A model generated the notes under the pieces. That model was not told the DNA's origin, did not search any database, and worked only from the letters and a program-made list of their open reading frames with translations. A DNA stretch of 64,000 nt from Variovorax sp. J22P240 (GTDB taxonomy: Bacteria > Pseudomonadota > Gammaproteobacteria > Burkholderiales > Burkholderiaceae_C), in NCBI RefSeq assembly GCF_030316855.1, contig NZ_JASZYR010000011.1, forward strand, positions 1-64,000, given 5' to 3'. Below, piece by piece: positions 37,702 through 46,108 of this stretch. Numbering within the stretch: position 1 is the first letter of the stretch; every line of letters begins with the position of its first letter. A program made the translations under genes and the position numbers.

Positions 37702-38726
37702 CGCACCGGCCCTTCGTACCATCTCGCCATCGCCTGATCGCGATGGCGCTCCCTGTCGTTGCCTGTCGGCACCCAGCGCTCATGGCTGCATGCGGCGCGC
37801 GTGATGAAGTCCAGCCACCCCACGTGCCGCCGCAGTACGCGTTGCTGACGATGTGCGATCACCGGATTGAACATGCCATGACGCGAGAAGATCTGTCGCG
37901 GATTCTTCTTGACCCACAGCCAGGAGCCCATCTCCAGCGTCAGCGGCAGGAACACCGATCCGGGCTTGGCATCGCATGCGCGCAGGTACAGGTGGTCCCA
38001 CAGGTCGCCATGCGCCATGTACTGGCGGCTTTGCGGTTCCAGCACATAGCGATGGTGGAGCAGCGCGCCATCCACGATCTCGCACAGCGCGTGCATCTCG
38101 GGCAGGTGGGCGATGGGACGCGAGCTGTGCGCGAACGGAAACCAGATCCGGTCGCTGAGGCCGAACCCGGAATGGCAATCCACCGCGATGCTGAAGGGAC
38201 GCACCGTCAGCTCCGCCTCGACCAGCTCGCACAGCGCAGCGCTCTCCCTTTCCATGGGTGCACCCTGCGCCCCGCGGTACCACGGCAGCGCGGCGCTGAC
38301 GCGCTGGCCTCCGATGAGGTAAGGCACGCGTTCAGCGGACTCCACGGGCGCATTGCGCATGAGATCGACGCCGTTCGGATTCGCGCGCGTGCCGCGCCAC
38401 AAGCCGCCCGGATTGACGAGCGGCATGAACACCAGCCGCACGGTCTCCAACTGCCGGTGCAGCGTCTCGTCCCATGGCAGGCGCATCACGAGGCTGCGCA
38501 GGTAGGCGATCGTCACCTCTGCGCCGATGCGCTCCAGGCCATGAACACCGCCGAAGAACCCGACGGCTGGCGCCAGGGGGCTCGCGCTGCCCAGGATGAA
38601 GGCCTCTACCGGAAAGCGCGCTTCGCCCGCCGACACTTCGCACAGCACGCGCCGCGACATGTGCACGCCGGCCAATTCGGAGAGTCGCTGCAGCTCGATC
38701 AGTTCGGGCAGATCTCTGGGAGTCAC
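37698..38726 (-). CDS. M14-family zinc carboxypeptidase-like protein
   Basis: A 342-residue protein of the M14 (zinc carboxypeptidase) fold. The metal ligands are in GGVHGLERIG (His and Glu) and in VDCHSGFGLSD (His). The catalytic glutamate is in LPLTLEMGSWLWV. A substrate-side arginine may be in NPGGLWRGTRANPNG. There is no signal peptide, so it acts in the cytoplasm; relatives handle amidated or peptide substrates. The start is a GTG at 38726 without an obvious ribosome site. It is coupled to the hydrolase gene downstream. Confidence 0.85.
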   Translation of the reverse strand: MTPRDLPELIELQRLSELAGVHMSRRVLCEVSAGEARFPVEAFILGSASPLAPAVGFFGGVHGLERIGAEVTIAYLRSLVMRLPWDETLHRQLETVRLVFMPLVNPGGLWRGTRANPNGVDLMRNAPVESAERVPYLIGGQRVSAALPWYRGAQGAPMERESAALCELVEAELTVRPFSIAVDCHSGFGLSDRIWFPFAHSSRPIAHLPEMHALCEIVDGALLHHRYVLEPQSRQYMAHGDLWDHLYLRACDAKPGSVFLPLTLEMGSWLWVKKNPRQIFSRHGMFNPVIAHRQQRVLRRHVGWLDFITRAACSHERWVPTGNDRERHRDQAMARWYEGPVR

Positions 38727-38814
38727 ACGGGCGAGTGGATGGTGGAAGTGCGCGCAGGATAGCCGCAGCGCCTGCCATCAAGCCGTCACACAGGCCCGCT
38801 ACGGTGACGTGACC

Positions 38815-38952
38815 ATGCCCCGAATCGTCCATCCTTCCTTGCCGAGTCCAAGCCATCCCTTCAGGGGTGTCGGGTTTGCCTTGCTATGGGGCGCGATCGA
38901 GTTGGTGGCGCTCGCGCGCTCGCGCTGGGCTGCGCAGCATTCCAGGCGCTGA
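38815..38952 (+). CDS. Possible small hydrophobic protein (45 residues)
   Basis: A short plus-strand frame lies in the gap between the M14-type gene and katE. It begins MPRIVHPSLPSPSHPFRGVG and has one hydrophobic stretch (FALLWGAIELVALA) followed by a basic end (RSRWAAQHSRR). Codon use is GC-rich like the neighbours, and the stop is 15 bases before the end of katE. No strong ribosome site is seen. It may be a real small membrane protein, but composition alone cannot prove it. Confidence 0.35.
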   Translation: MPRIVHPSLPSPSHPFRGVGFALLWGAIELVALARSRWAAQHSRR

Positions 38953-38967
38953 CCGCGCGGTCGGCGA

Positions 38968-41151
38968 CTACGCCGGCACGCCCTCCACATTGGCGCGGTC
39001 CCAGTGCCGGTGTTTCGCGATCGCCGCGATGAAGTCGTTGGCGATCTTCAGCGCGGCGGCGTCGTCGCCCAGATTGGTCACGGGCGTGGCGGCCACGATC
39101 ACACCGGCGGGCGCAGATTTCCCGTCATGCCCGATGCCGAGCGTCGCCAGCATCTGCACGCCCTCGCCCACCGTGCAGATCGCCTTGCAGTGCTTGTAGG
39201 CTTCCAGCACGAAGTGCACCGCATCGCCGTTGCGCGCCATCGCCTCGACACCTTGCGCGCCCGCAGGCACCAGCACCGCATCGAACATGACCGAGGGCAT
39301 GTTGACGAAGGTCGCGTCGACGTCGAGCTGCCGCCTGGATGCGCTCGCGATCGTACCCAGCCGGGGGCCGACCACCTTGCACAGCGCGCCAGCCTGTTCG
39401 ATGGCTTCGCGAATGGGCTTGAGCGAGGCCGAATCGACGCCGTCCGCGACGAGGATCGCGACTTTGCGCGTCTTGATCGAGCCGTCGCCAGTGTCGAGCA
39501 TGCTGAGCGCTCTCGACTCGTCGATCGGCATCGTGAAGCGGTGGTCGCGGAAACCCGCGCGTCCGGCCGCGGCCTTCGCATCGGGCGCATTGATGCCCAG
39601 CGGCTCCGCCACGCGGCGCGCGAGCTTCTCGTCGACGTGCGCGAGGTTGTCCACCATGCGCTGACGGACGGCCGGCACCTCGACCTTCGACAGCTCGAAG
39701 CGGAACGCAGCAATGATGTGCTCCTTCTCCGCCGCGCTCTGGCTGTTGAAGAAGAGCCTCGCCTGCGTGAAGTGATCGTCGAAGGACGGACTGCGCCGCC
39801 GAACCTTGGGCGGCTCCAGCGCCTCGGGGAATGGCTGGAAGCCGCCGCTGCCACCATCGATCCGGTATTCCTTGCCGTCGATCAGCGAGTGTGGTTCGTA
39901 TGCCACCTGGCCCCGCGCAATGGTCTGGCGATGCATCCCGTCGCGTTGGAAGTTGTGGAACGGGCACACGCCCTTGTTGATGGGCAGCTCATGGAAGTTC
40001 GCGCCGCCGAGCCGCGAGATCTGCGTGTCGGTGTACGAGAACAGGCGTCCCTGGAGCAGAGGGTCATTCGTGAAATCGATGCCCGGCACCACGTGGCCCG
40101 GATGGAAAGCGACCTGCTCGGTCTCGGCGAAGAAGTTGTCCGGGTTGCGGTTGAGCACCATGCGCCCGATGCGCTGCACCGGCACCATCTCTTCCGGAAT
40201 GATCTTGGTAGGGTCGAGCAGGTCGAAGCCGAAGGCGTGCTCCTTGTCCTGCGGGACCATCTGCACGCCGAGTTCCCATTCGGGGAAGTTTCCGCCCTCG
40301 ATGGCTTCCCAGAGGTCGCGCCGGTGGAAGTCGGCATCCTTGCCCGCGATCTTCTGCGCCTCGTCCCAGGCCAGGCCGTGGATGCCGAGCTTGGGCTTCC
40401 AGTGGAATTTGACGAAGTGGCTCTCGCCGCGCGCGTTGACGAAGCGGAAGGTGTGGACGCCGAAGCCTTCCATCATCCGCAGGCTGCGCGGAATGGCCCG
40501 GTCCGACATTGCCCACATCAGCATGTGGGTACTCTCGGGCATCAGCGAAGCGAAGTCCCAGAAGGTGTCGTGCGCGCTCGCGGCCTGCGGCATCTCGTTG
40601 TGCGGTTCGGGCTTGACGGCGTGGATGAGGTCAGGGAATTTGATCGCGTCCTGGATGAAGAACACCGGGATGTTGTTGCCCACCAGGTCGTAGTTGCCCT
40701 GCTGTGTGTAGAACTTGACGGCGAACCCTCGCACGTCGCGCACCGTATCGGCCGAGCCTCGCGATCCGGCCACGGTCGAGAAGCGCACGAAAACGGGCGT
40801 CTTCACAGCCGGGTCTTGCAGGAACTCGGCGCAGGTGAACTGCGACATCGACTTGTAGACCTCGAAGTAGCCGTGCGCCGCCGATCCCCTTGCGTGAACC
40901 GCCCGCTCGGGAATGCGCTCATGATCGAAATGGGTGATCTTCTCGCGAAGGATGAAATCCTCGAGCAGCGTCGGGCCCCGCACGCCCGCCCGCAGCGAGT
41001 TGTGGTTGTCCGGTATCTGAAGGCCCTGGTTGGTGGTGAGTTGGGGCGTGTTGTCGGCGGTAAAGGCGGCCAGTTGCTCTTGTTTGGCATTGCTGCCATC
41101 ACCGCCCTTGGTCGGGCGACGACCGGCGGCCGCCTTGTTCTGTTGCGTCAT
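38968..41151 (-). CDS. katE: Large-subunit monofunctional catalase HPII
   Basis: Breaks down hydrogen peroxide. The 727-residue product is the large-subunit type. The catalytic histidine is in RAVHARGSAAHGYF and the distal asparagine in DLVGNNIPVFFIQD. The heme-ligand tyrosine is in GRLFSYTDTQ. The C-terminal 150 residues form the DJ-1/PfpI-like domain (KVAILVADGVDSASL, then VFDAVLVPAGAQG-like stretches) typical of HPII. The start MTQQNKAAAGRRPTKGG is long and polar. A small membrane-protein gene precedes it by 15 bases and should share its transcript. Confidence 0.97.
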   Translation of the reverse strand: MTQQNKAAAGRRPTKGGDGSNAKQEQLAAFTADNTPQLTTNQGLQIPDNHNSLRAGVRGPTLLEDFILREKITHFDHERIPERAVHARGSAAHGYFEVYKSMSQFTCAEFLQDPAVKTPVFVRFSTVAGSRGSADTVRDVRGFAVKFYTQQGNYDLVGNNIPVFFIQDAIKFPDLIHAVKPEPHNEMPQAASAHDTFWDFASLMPESTHMLMWAMSDRAIPRSLRMMEGFGVHTFRFVNARGESHFVKFHWKPKLGIHGLAWDEAQKIAGKDADFHRRDLWEAIEGGNFPEWELGVQMVPQDKEHAFGFDLLDPTKIIPEEMVPVQRIGRMVLNRNPDNFFAETEQVAFHPGHVVPGIDFTNDPLLQGRLFSYTDTQISRLGGANFHELPINKGVCPFHNFQRDGMHRQTIARGQVAYEPHSLIDGKEYRIDGGSGGFQPFPEALEPPKVRRRSPSFDDHFTQARLFFNSQSAAEKEHIIAAFRFELSKVEVPAVRQRMVDNLAHVDEKLARRVAEPLGINAPDAKAAAGRAGFRDHRFTMPIDESRALSMLDTGDGSIKTRKVAILVADGVDSASLKPIREAIEQAGALCKVVGPRLGTIASASRRQLDVDATFVNMPSVMFDAVLVPAGAQGVEAMARNGDAVHFVLEAYKHCKAICTVGEGVQMLATLGIGHDGKSAPAGVIVAATPVTNLGDDAAALKIANDFIAAIAKHRHWDRANVEGVPA

Positions 41152-41166
41152 CGGGGATCCTTCAAA

Positions 41167-41313
41167 TCAGCCGGTTTCCGTTTCGAAAAGCATGTTCAGC
41201 ACACTGACCACTGCCACCACACCGACGATGGCGGCCGCCGACGCCACCACCCAGATAAGGAATTCGTCGATCCAGGATTCACCGAACAGGCCAAACAGGG
41301 TGGAAAGATCCAT
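41167..41313 (-). CDS. Small membrane protein upstream of katE (48 residues)
   Basis: A 48-residue protein beginning MDLSTLFGLFGESW. The middle forms one strong membrane span (FLIWVVASAAAIVGVVAVV), and the end is VLNMLFETETG. A clear Shine-Dalgarno GGAG lies nine bases before the ATG. The stop is 15 bases before katE on the same strand, so the two are probably one operon. I do not know a family for it. Small size, clean start signal and operon position make it likely to be real. Confidence 0.65.
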   Translation of the reverse strand: MDLSTLFGLFGESWIDEFLIWVVASAAAIVGVVAVVSVLNMLFETETG

Positions 41314-41638
41314 GTTTCGCTCCAGGCTTGTAGGTAGAGGGAGGGGGTCGGCGCTGCACAGCTTGTCGGGCGCTTCGGCTCTGGGCCGACTTACAAGCTT
41401 ATGCAGGGCCGCCCGTCCTGGCCGTAGTGGCGCCGCGCTCCGGCGTGTCGGAACGCCCAGTTGTCGGCGGTAGGACCGCGCTGACGAGAACCCCCGTTGA
41501 AGATGGACTACGCGGCTTCGCGGGATCGTCGACGTCGGGCGAAAGCGCCCAGGACTAGGATGGGACGAATCGGATCGGGCACCGAAAATGCTTGATCCCC
41601 CTTTCGCCCCTCGAACCATCTCCCAAGGTCAGCGAACC
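41314..41638. other. Intergenic region between katE operon and transglutaminase-like gene (325 bases)
   Basis: No gene is seen here. It should hold the promoters of both divergent units. On the katE side, inverted repeats GCTTGTA (41326-41332) / TACAAGC (41392-41398) enclose GTCGGC (41347-41352) / GCCGAC (41385-41390), so the leader RNA of the small gene and katE could fold into one long stem. The GGTAGGAC element lies at 41469-41476. No convincing -35/-10 pair could be assigned. Confidence 0.5.
41469..41476. promoter_or_regulatory. GGTAGGAC intergenic motif, copy 3
   Basis: GGTAGGAC followed by CGCGCTGACG lies between the katE unit and the transglutaminase-like gene. It matches the 36121 element at TAGGACCGCG. 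It may be a shared site for stress-responsive transcription. Confidence 0.3.
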
Positions 41639-42466
41639 ATGCTCATCAAAATCGGTTTCGACATCGAACTCGGCGTCACAGCGCCCACAGCGCTGATCTA
41701 CATGCTGCGGGTGCATCCTTCGCGTGCGGCGGACATCCAGTCGGGGGAGAGCTTCACCATCAGCCCTCCCCTGCGCACCGACCACTACACCGACGCATTC
41801 AGTAACCATTGCGCGCGGGTGGAAGTTCCCAGCGGCGTCAGCAAGGTGCGCTTGCGCAACGAGGCCGTGGTGTTCGACACCGGCTGGCCCGACCCGGTCT
41901 CCCCCACCGCCGTGGAGCACGCGCCTGCCAATCTGCCAGTCGAGACACTGCAGTTCCTGCTGCCGAGCCGCTACTGCGAGGTCGACAGTGAACTCCTCCA
42001 ACTCGCATGGGCGAAGTTCGGCGGCGTGCCGCCGGGCTGGCAGCGCGTGCAGGCCATCTGCGACTTCGTGCACGGGCACCTGCGCTTCGACTATCAGCGC
42101 GCGAGGGCCACGCGCACGGCACTGGAGGGCTATCGCGAGCGGACGGGCGTCTGCCGCGACTTCACGCATCTGGCGATCACGCTGTGCCGGTGCATGAACA
42201 TCCCGGCGCGCTACGTGACGGGCTATCTCGGCGACATCGGCATCGCACCCGTGCCCTATCCGATGGATTTCAGCGCCTGGTTCGAGGTCTACCTGGGCGA
42301 CCGCTGGCACACTTTCGATGCGCGCCACAACATCCCGCGCATCGGCCGTGTGGTGATCGCGCGCGGCCGCGATGCGGCCGACGTGCCCATCACGATGGTG
42401 TTCGGTGTCAATACGCTGGAGCGCTTCGAGGTGACCACGAACGAAGTGCTGCCTGTGGCGGCCTGA
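41639..42466 (+). CDS. Transglutaminase-like protein
   Basis: A 275-residue protein with a transglutaminase-like core. The catalytic cysteine is in ERTGVCRDFTHLAITLCR, the histidine in RWHTFDARHN, and an acidic residue follows nearby. The N-terminal part (MLIKIGFDIELGVTAPTALI) is the beta-rich domain seen in this family, with LRVHPS and TDHYTDAFSN. Relatives include cysteine proteases and peptide-modifying enzymes, and the substrate is not evident. The ATG at 41639 follows AAGG; a longer start at 41588 is less likely. It converges on ligD. Confidence 0.87.
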   Translation: MLIKIGFDIELGVTAPTALIYMLRVHPSRAADIQSGESFTISPPLRTDHYTDAFSNHCARVEVPSGVSKVRLRNEAVVFDTGWPDPVSPTAVEHAPANLPVETLQFLLPSRYCEVDSELLQLAWAKFGGVPPGWQRVQAICDFVHGHLRFDYQRARATRTALEGYRERTGVCRDFTHLAITLCRCMNIPARYVTGYLGDIGIAPVPYPMDFSAWFEVYLGDRWHTFDARHNIPRIGRVVIARGRDAADVPITMVFGVNTLERFEVTTNEVLPVAA

Positions 42467-42473
42467 GGCGACT

Positions 42474-45023
42474 TCACTCCGGCGCGTACCCCAGCAACTT
42501 CATCGCCGCGCCGATGGACTTGCGGCTCTTCTCCATCCCCTCCCATGGCTTGTTGCCCGTGGGCACGCGGCGAGCGATGTTCCTCACGGTCCATTGCGAC
42601 GCACTCGTGAGCGTCGGCAGCTCGTCCCATGTGAGCGGTACCGACACGCCCAGCCCCGGACGCGAGCGCGCGGACCACGCGCTCACCGTGGTCGCGCCAA
42701 AGCCGTTGCGCAGGTAGTCCACGAATATCTTGCCGACGCGGTTGCGCGGCCCGCTCTTCGCGACGAAGCGCTCGGGGATGGTGTCCGCCAGGTGCTGCAC
42801 CACGGCTTGCGAAAATCCCTTGACCGTGTCCCAGTCGTAGTGGCGCCGGATCGGCACGACCACGTGCAGGCCCTTGCCACCGCTGGTCTTGAGAAAGGCC
42901 GGCAGACCCAGTTCGGTGAGCAAGGTCTGCACCAGCATGGCCGCCTCCTGCATGCGGGCCCAGGCGACGCCTTCGCCGGGATCGAGGTCGAAGGTCATGC
43001 GGTCGGGCTTGCCGATGGCGTTCGAGGTCGCGTTCCAGGTGTGAAGTTCGATCACGTTCATCTGCGCGGCCGACAACAGGCCGCGCTCGGTGTCGATCTG
43101 CAGCAGCGGCTCGTGGCCCGGATCGAGCGCCGGGTCGAGCAGCTTGACACCCGGCAACTCGTCCTGCTTCAGATGCTTCTGGAAGAACAACTCCCCGCCG
43201 ACCCCTTCGGGCGCGCGCACCAGCGACACGGGCCGGCCTTTGAGGTGGGGCAGCATGAGTTCTGCCACCTGGTGGTAGAAGGCGGCGAGTTCGCCCTTGG
43301 TGGTGCCGCTTTGCTCGTCGATCACGCGGTCGGCGTTGGTGATGCGTTGCGTCATGGGCTTGGTGGCTCCTTTGCCTGCCTTGCTCGCCGGCGTGAGTTC
43401 GGGCGCCTGCGCCGACTCGCGGCGGATCTGGCGGGCCGGCTTGTCGGCGCGCAGGCCCTGGAAGACCGAATGCCGGATGCGCCCGTCGCGCGTCCATTCG
43501 CCGAAGGACACCTCGCACACCAGCACGGGCTTGACCCATTGCGCCTTGACGCCGGCCGGGCGGGTTTCGAAAGCGCTCTCGTCGGCCTGGTGCTTGTCGA
43601 GCTTCGCCTTGATGTCCGCCAGCCGGCTGCCGTCGAAGCCGGTGCCGACGTTGCCGCAGTACTGCAGCGCGCCCTCTTCGTCGTAGACGCCGAGCAGCAG
43701 CGAACCGAAGCCCGAGCGCGATCCCTTGGGTGCGGTGTAGCCGCCGATGACGAATTCCTGCCGCCGCTGGTTCTTGAGCTTGATCCAGTTCGGCGAGCGG
43801 CGCGAGACATAGCTCGATCCCTTGAGCTTGCCGATGATGCCTTCGAAGCCCAGGTGCGCGGAGGACGCCAGCAAGTCGCGCGGCGACACTTCGAAGGCCT
43901 CGCTGAGGCGCAGCGCGGCAGGCGGCTTCTTGCCTAGGAGGCGGACGAGCTGCGCGCGACGCTCCTCCACCGGCAGGTCGCGAAGGTCGCGCCCATCGAG
44001 AAAGGGCACGTCGAAGAGCCAGTAGACGATGGATGCCGTGGCACCGCTATCGAAGGCGTTCTGCAGCGCCTGGAAGTCCGGTGCACCCTTCTCGTTGTCG
44101 ACGACGATCTCGCCATCGAGCCACGCCGAGCGCGTGGGAAGCTTCGCCAGCGCCTGCGCCAGCTTCGGCAGCTTCGAGGTCCAGTCGTGGCCGTTGCGGG
44201 TGATGCACTGGACCTTGTCACCGTCGATACGCGCCAGGAGACGGTAGCCGTCGAACTTCAACTCATAGAGCCAGTCGTCCGGATCGGAGGGCGGCGTCGA
44301 TGCCAGTGTCGCCAGTTGCGGCGCGAGCGTGGCGGGCAATGTGGCCTTGCGTCCAGGAGCTTCAGAACTTTTCGCGGCGGCCTTCTTGCGCCCGGTGGGT
44401 GCCTTCTTCTCGGGTGGTGCTGGCTTGCCATAGGTGATGTGCGGCGGGTCGTCCACGTCCCTGCCGCTCAGCACGCTGTCGGGCAGGACCTCGACGATGT
44501 CGTAGTCCGCGAGCGGGCGCGCTTCGCCGTCCCTTTCCTTGATGAGCAGCCAGGGCTCCTGCTTTTCGCCCTTGCCGCGCATGCGCACGAGCGTCCAGTG
44601 GCCGCGCAGCTTGTCGCCGCGCAACTCGAACTTCAGCTTGCCTTCCGCCAGGGCCTTGCGCGCGTCGCCTTCGGCAGCCCATTCGCCACGGTCCCACACG
44701 ATGACGGTGCCGGCACCGTACTGCTTGGGCGGAATTGTGCCCTCGAAGCTCGCATAGGAGATCGGATGGTCTTCCACATGCACGGCCATGCGCTTGACCG
44801 CGGGATCGAGGCAGGGCCCCTTCGGCACCGCCCAGCTCTTGAGCGTGCCGTCGAGCTCCAGCCGGAAGTCGTAGTGCAGGCGACTCGCATGGTGCTTCTG
44901 CACGACGAAGGTCAACGCTCCGTTGGCGCCCACCTTGCCGCCCGTGCGAGGCTCCGGCGTCTTCTCGAAATCGCGCTTGCCGTGGTACGGCGCCAGCGCT
45001 TCGCGTTCACTCGACCTGGCCAC
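42474..45023 (-). CDS. ligD: ATP-dependent DNA ligase D (NHEJ)
   Basis: A three-part repair enzyme of 849 residues that trims, fills and seals double-strand breaks brought together by Ku. The domain order is phosphoesterase (about 1-170, HYDFRLELDGTLKSWAVPKG), ligase (about 230-540, catalytic lysine in YELKFDGYRLLARIDGDK, then DGEIVV) and polymerase-primase (about 560-849, FDLDPGEGVAWARMQ and LKTSGGKGLHVVVP). A Lys/Ala/Pro linker joins the first two parts. The Ku gene starts upstream on the same strand, 12 bases from the ligD start. Confidence 0.96.
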   Translation of the reverse strand: MARSSEREALAPYHGKRDFEKTPEPRTGGKVGANGALTFVVQKHHASRLHYDFRLELDGTLKSWAVPKGPCLDPAVKRMAVHVEDHPISYASFEGTIPPKQYGAGTVIVWDRGEWAAEGDARKALAEGKLKFELRGDKLRGHWTLVRMRGKGEKQEPWLLIKERDGEARPLADYDIVEVLPDSVLSGRDVDDPPHITYGKPAPPEKKAPTGRKKAAAKSSEAPGRKATLPATLAPQLATLASTPPSDPDDWLYELKFDGYRLLARIDGDKVQCITRNGHDWTSKLPKLAQALAKLPTRSAWLDGEIVVDNEKGAPDFQALQNAFDSGATASIVYWLFDVPFLDGRDLRDLPVEERRAQLVRLLGKKPPAALRLSEAFEVSPRDLLASSAHLGFEGIIGKLKGSSYVSRRSPNWIKLKNQRRQEFVIGGYTAPKGSRSGFGSLLLGVYDEEGALQYCGNVGTGFDGSRLADIKAKLDKHQADESAFETRPAGVKAQWVKPVLVCEVSFGEWTRDGRIRHSVFQGLRADKPARQIRRESAQAPELTPASKAGKGATKPMTQRITNADRVIDEQSGTTKGELAAFYHQVAELMLPHLKGRPVSLVRAPEGVGGELFFQKHLKQDELPGVKLLDPALDPGHEPLLQIDTERGLLSAAQMNVIELHTWNATSNAIGKPDRMTFDLDPGEGVAWARMQEAAMLVQTLLTELGLPAFLKTSGGKGLHVVVPIRRHYDWDTVKGFSQAVVQHLADTIPERFVAKSGPRNRVGKIFVDYLRNGFGATTVSAWSARSRPGLGVSVPLTWDELPTLTSASQWTVRNIARRVPTGNKPWEGMEKSRKSIGAAMKLLGYAPE

Positions 45024-45035
45024 GGTCGCGCTGCC

Positions 45036-46019
45036 TCAGGCGGCCTTGCGGCGTGCGGCCGTCTTGGCAGGTGTGCGCTTGCGGGCGGCGCTCTTGGCGG
45101 CGGGCTTGCGGGCTTTGGGCTTTTCCTCGGGCTCCTCCTTGCCCTTGCCCTTGTCCTTGTCCTTGTCGTCGGCGCCGGCCTTGCCGCCACCCTTGCGCAG
45201 GCTGCGTTGCAGCAGCTCCGTGAGATCGAGGATCTTGGCGCTGCTCTTGCCGGTTTCCTCCTCGGGCTCGGGCTGCGTCACTTCCTCGGTCTGGCCGGCC
45301 TCCACCTTCTCGTCGACCAGCCGCATGATCTCGTCCTTGAAGGAATCCTTGTAGTCGTCCGGATCCCAGTCGGCGCTCATGTCGTCGACCAGCTCCTTCG
45401 CCATCTTGAGCTCGCGCTCTGTCAGGCCGGCTTTCTTGGCGCTTTCCGAGGGCAAGGGCAGGTCCTTCCAGGGCCGGATGTCGGCACCCCATCGCAGCAG
45501 GTTCAGCACCAGCCCCGGCCCGGTGGGCACCAGCACGGCCAGATGCTGCTTGGTCTGGATCACGACGCGCGCGATGCCGACGCGGCCGCTGCGCTGCAAG
45601 GTTTCGCGCAGCAGGGCGTAGACCTTGGCGCCGCGATTGATAGGTGCCACGTAATAGGGCCGCTCCAGGTAGACGAAGGGAATGCTGTCCGCCGGCACGA
45701 AGGCCTCGATCTCGACCGTCTGCGTGGTCTTGGGATAGGCGGCCGCGATCTCCTCATCGCTGAGCACCACGTACTGGTCATCCTCGTACTCGATGCCTTT
45801 CACGATCTGCTCGCGCGCGATCTCCTTGCCGGTCTTCTTGTTGACGCGCTTGTAGCCCACCGGATCCATGGTGCGCTTGTCCAGCCAGTTGAAGTCAATG
45901 GCGTGGTCGACCGTGGCCGAATACAGCGCGACGGGGATGTGCACGAGGCCGAAGCTGATCGCGCCTTTCCACAGCACGCGGGGGGCGGGGGTCTTCGGGG
46001 AATGCTTGGATGCAGGCAT
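45036..46019 (-). CDS. ku: Non-homologous end joining protein Ku
   Basis: Binds DNA ends and recruits LigD. The 327-residue product has the bacterial Ku core: APRVLWKGAISFGLVHIPVA, then YKRVNKKTGKEI, ADSIPFVYLERPYYVAP and VLNLLRWGADIRPWKDLPLP. The C-terminal tail of about 60 residues is very rich in Lys, Ala and Pro, as in the extended tails of some bacterial Ku proteins that bind DNA. The ATG at 46019 lies nine bases after GGAG. It forms an operon with ligD. Confidence 0.95.
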   Translation of the reverse strand: MPASKHSPKTPAPRVLWKGAISFGLVHIPVALYSATVDHAIDFNWLDKRTMDPVGYKRVNKKTGKEIAREQIVKGIEYEDDQYVVLSDEEIAAAYPKTTQTVEIEAFVPADSIPFVYLERPYYVAPINRGAKVYALLRETLQRSGRVGIARVVIQTKQHLAVLVPTGPGLVLNLLRWGADIRPWKDLPLPSESAKKAGLTERELKMAKELVDDMSADWDPDDYKDSFKDEIMRLVDEKVEAGQTEEVTQPEPEEETGKSSAKILDLTELLQRSLRKGGGKAGADDKDKDKGKGKEEPEEKPKARKPAAKSAARKRTPAKTAARRKAA

Positions 46020-46067
46020 GGCGTAGTTCTCCAAGCTGGCACCCTAGCTTGCAACGCCGCGAACCGA

Positions 46068-46076
46068 TGTAGGAAC
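46068..46076. promoter_or_regulatory. TGTAGGAAC intergenic motif, copy 4
   Basis: TGTAGGAAC followed by ACGGCGG lies just upstream of ku (49 bases from its start) and downstream of the DUF1254 gene. It differs from the other copies by one inserted A. Position fits a control element for ku-ligD. Confidence 0.3.
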
Positions 46077-46108
46077 ACGGCGGCGGCGGGCGTCAGGGCC
46101 GGGCGCTG

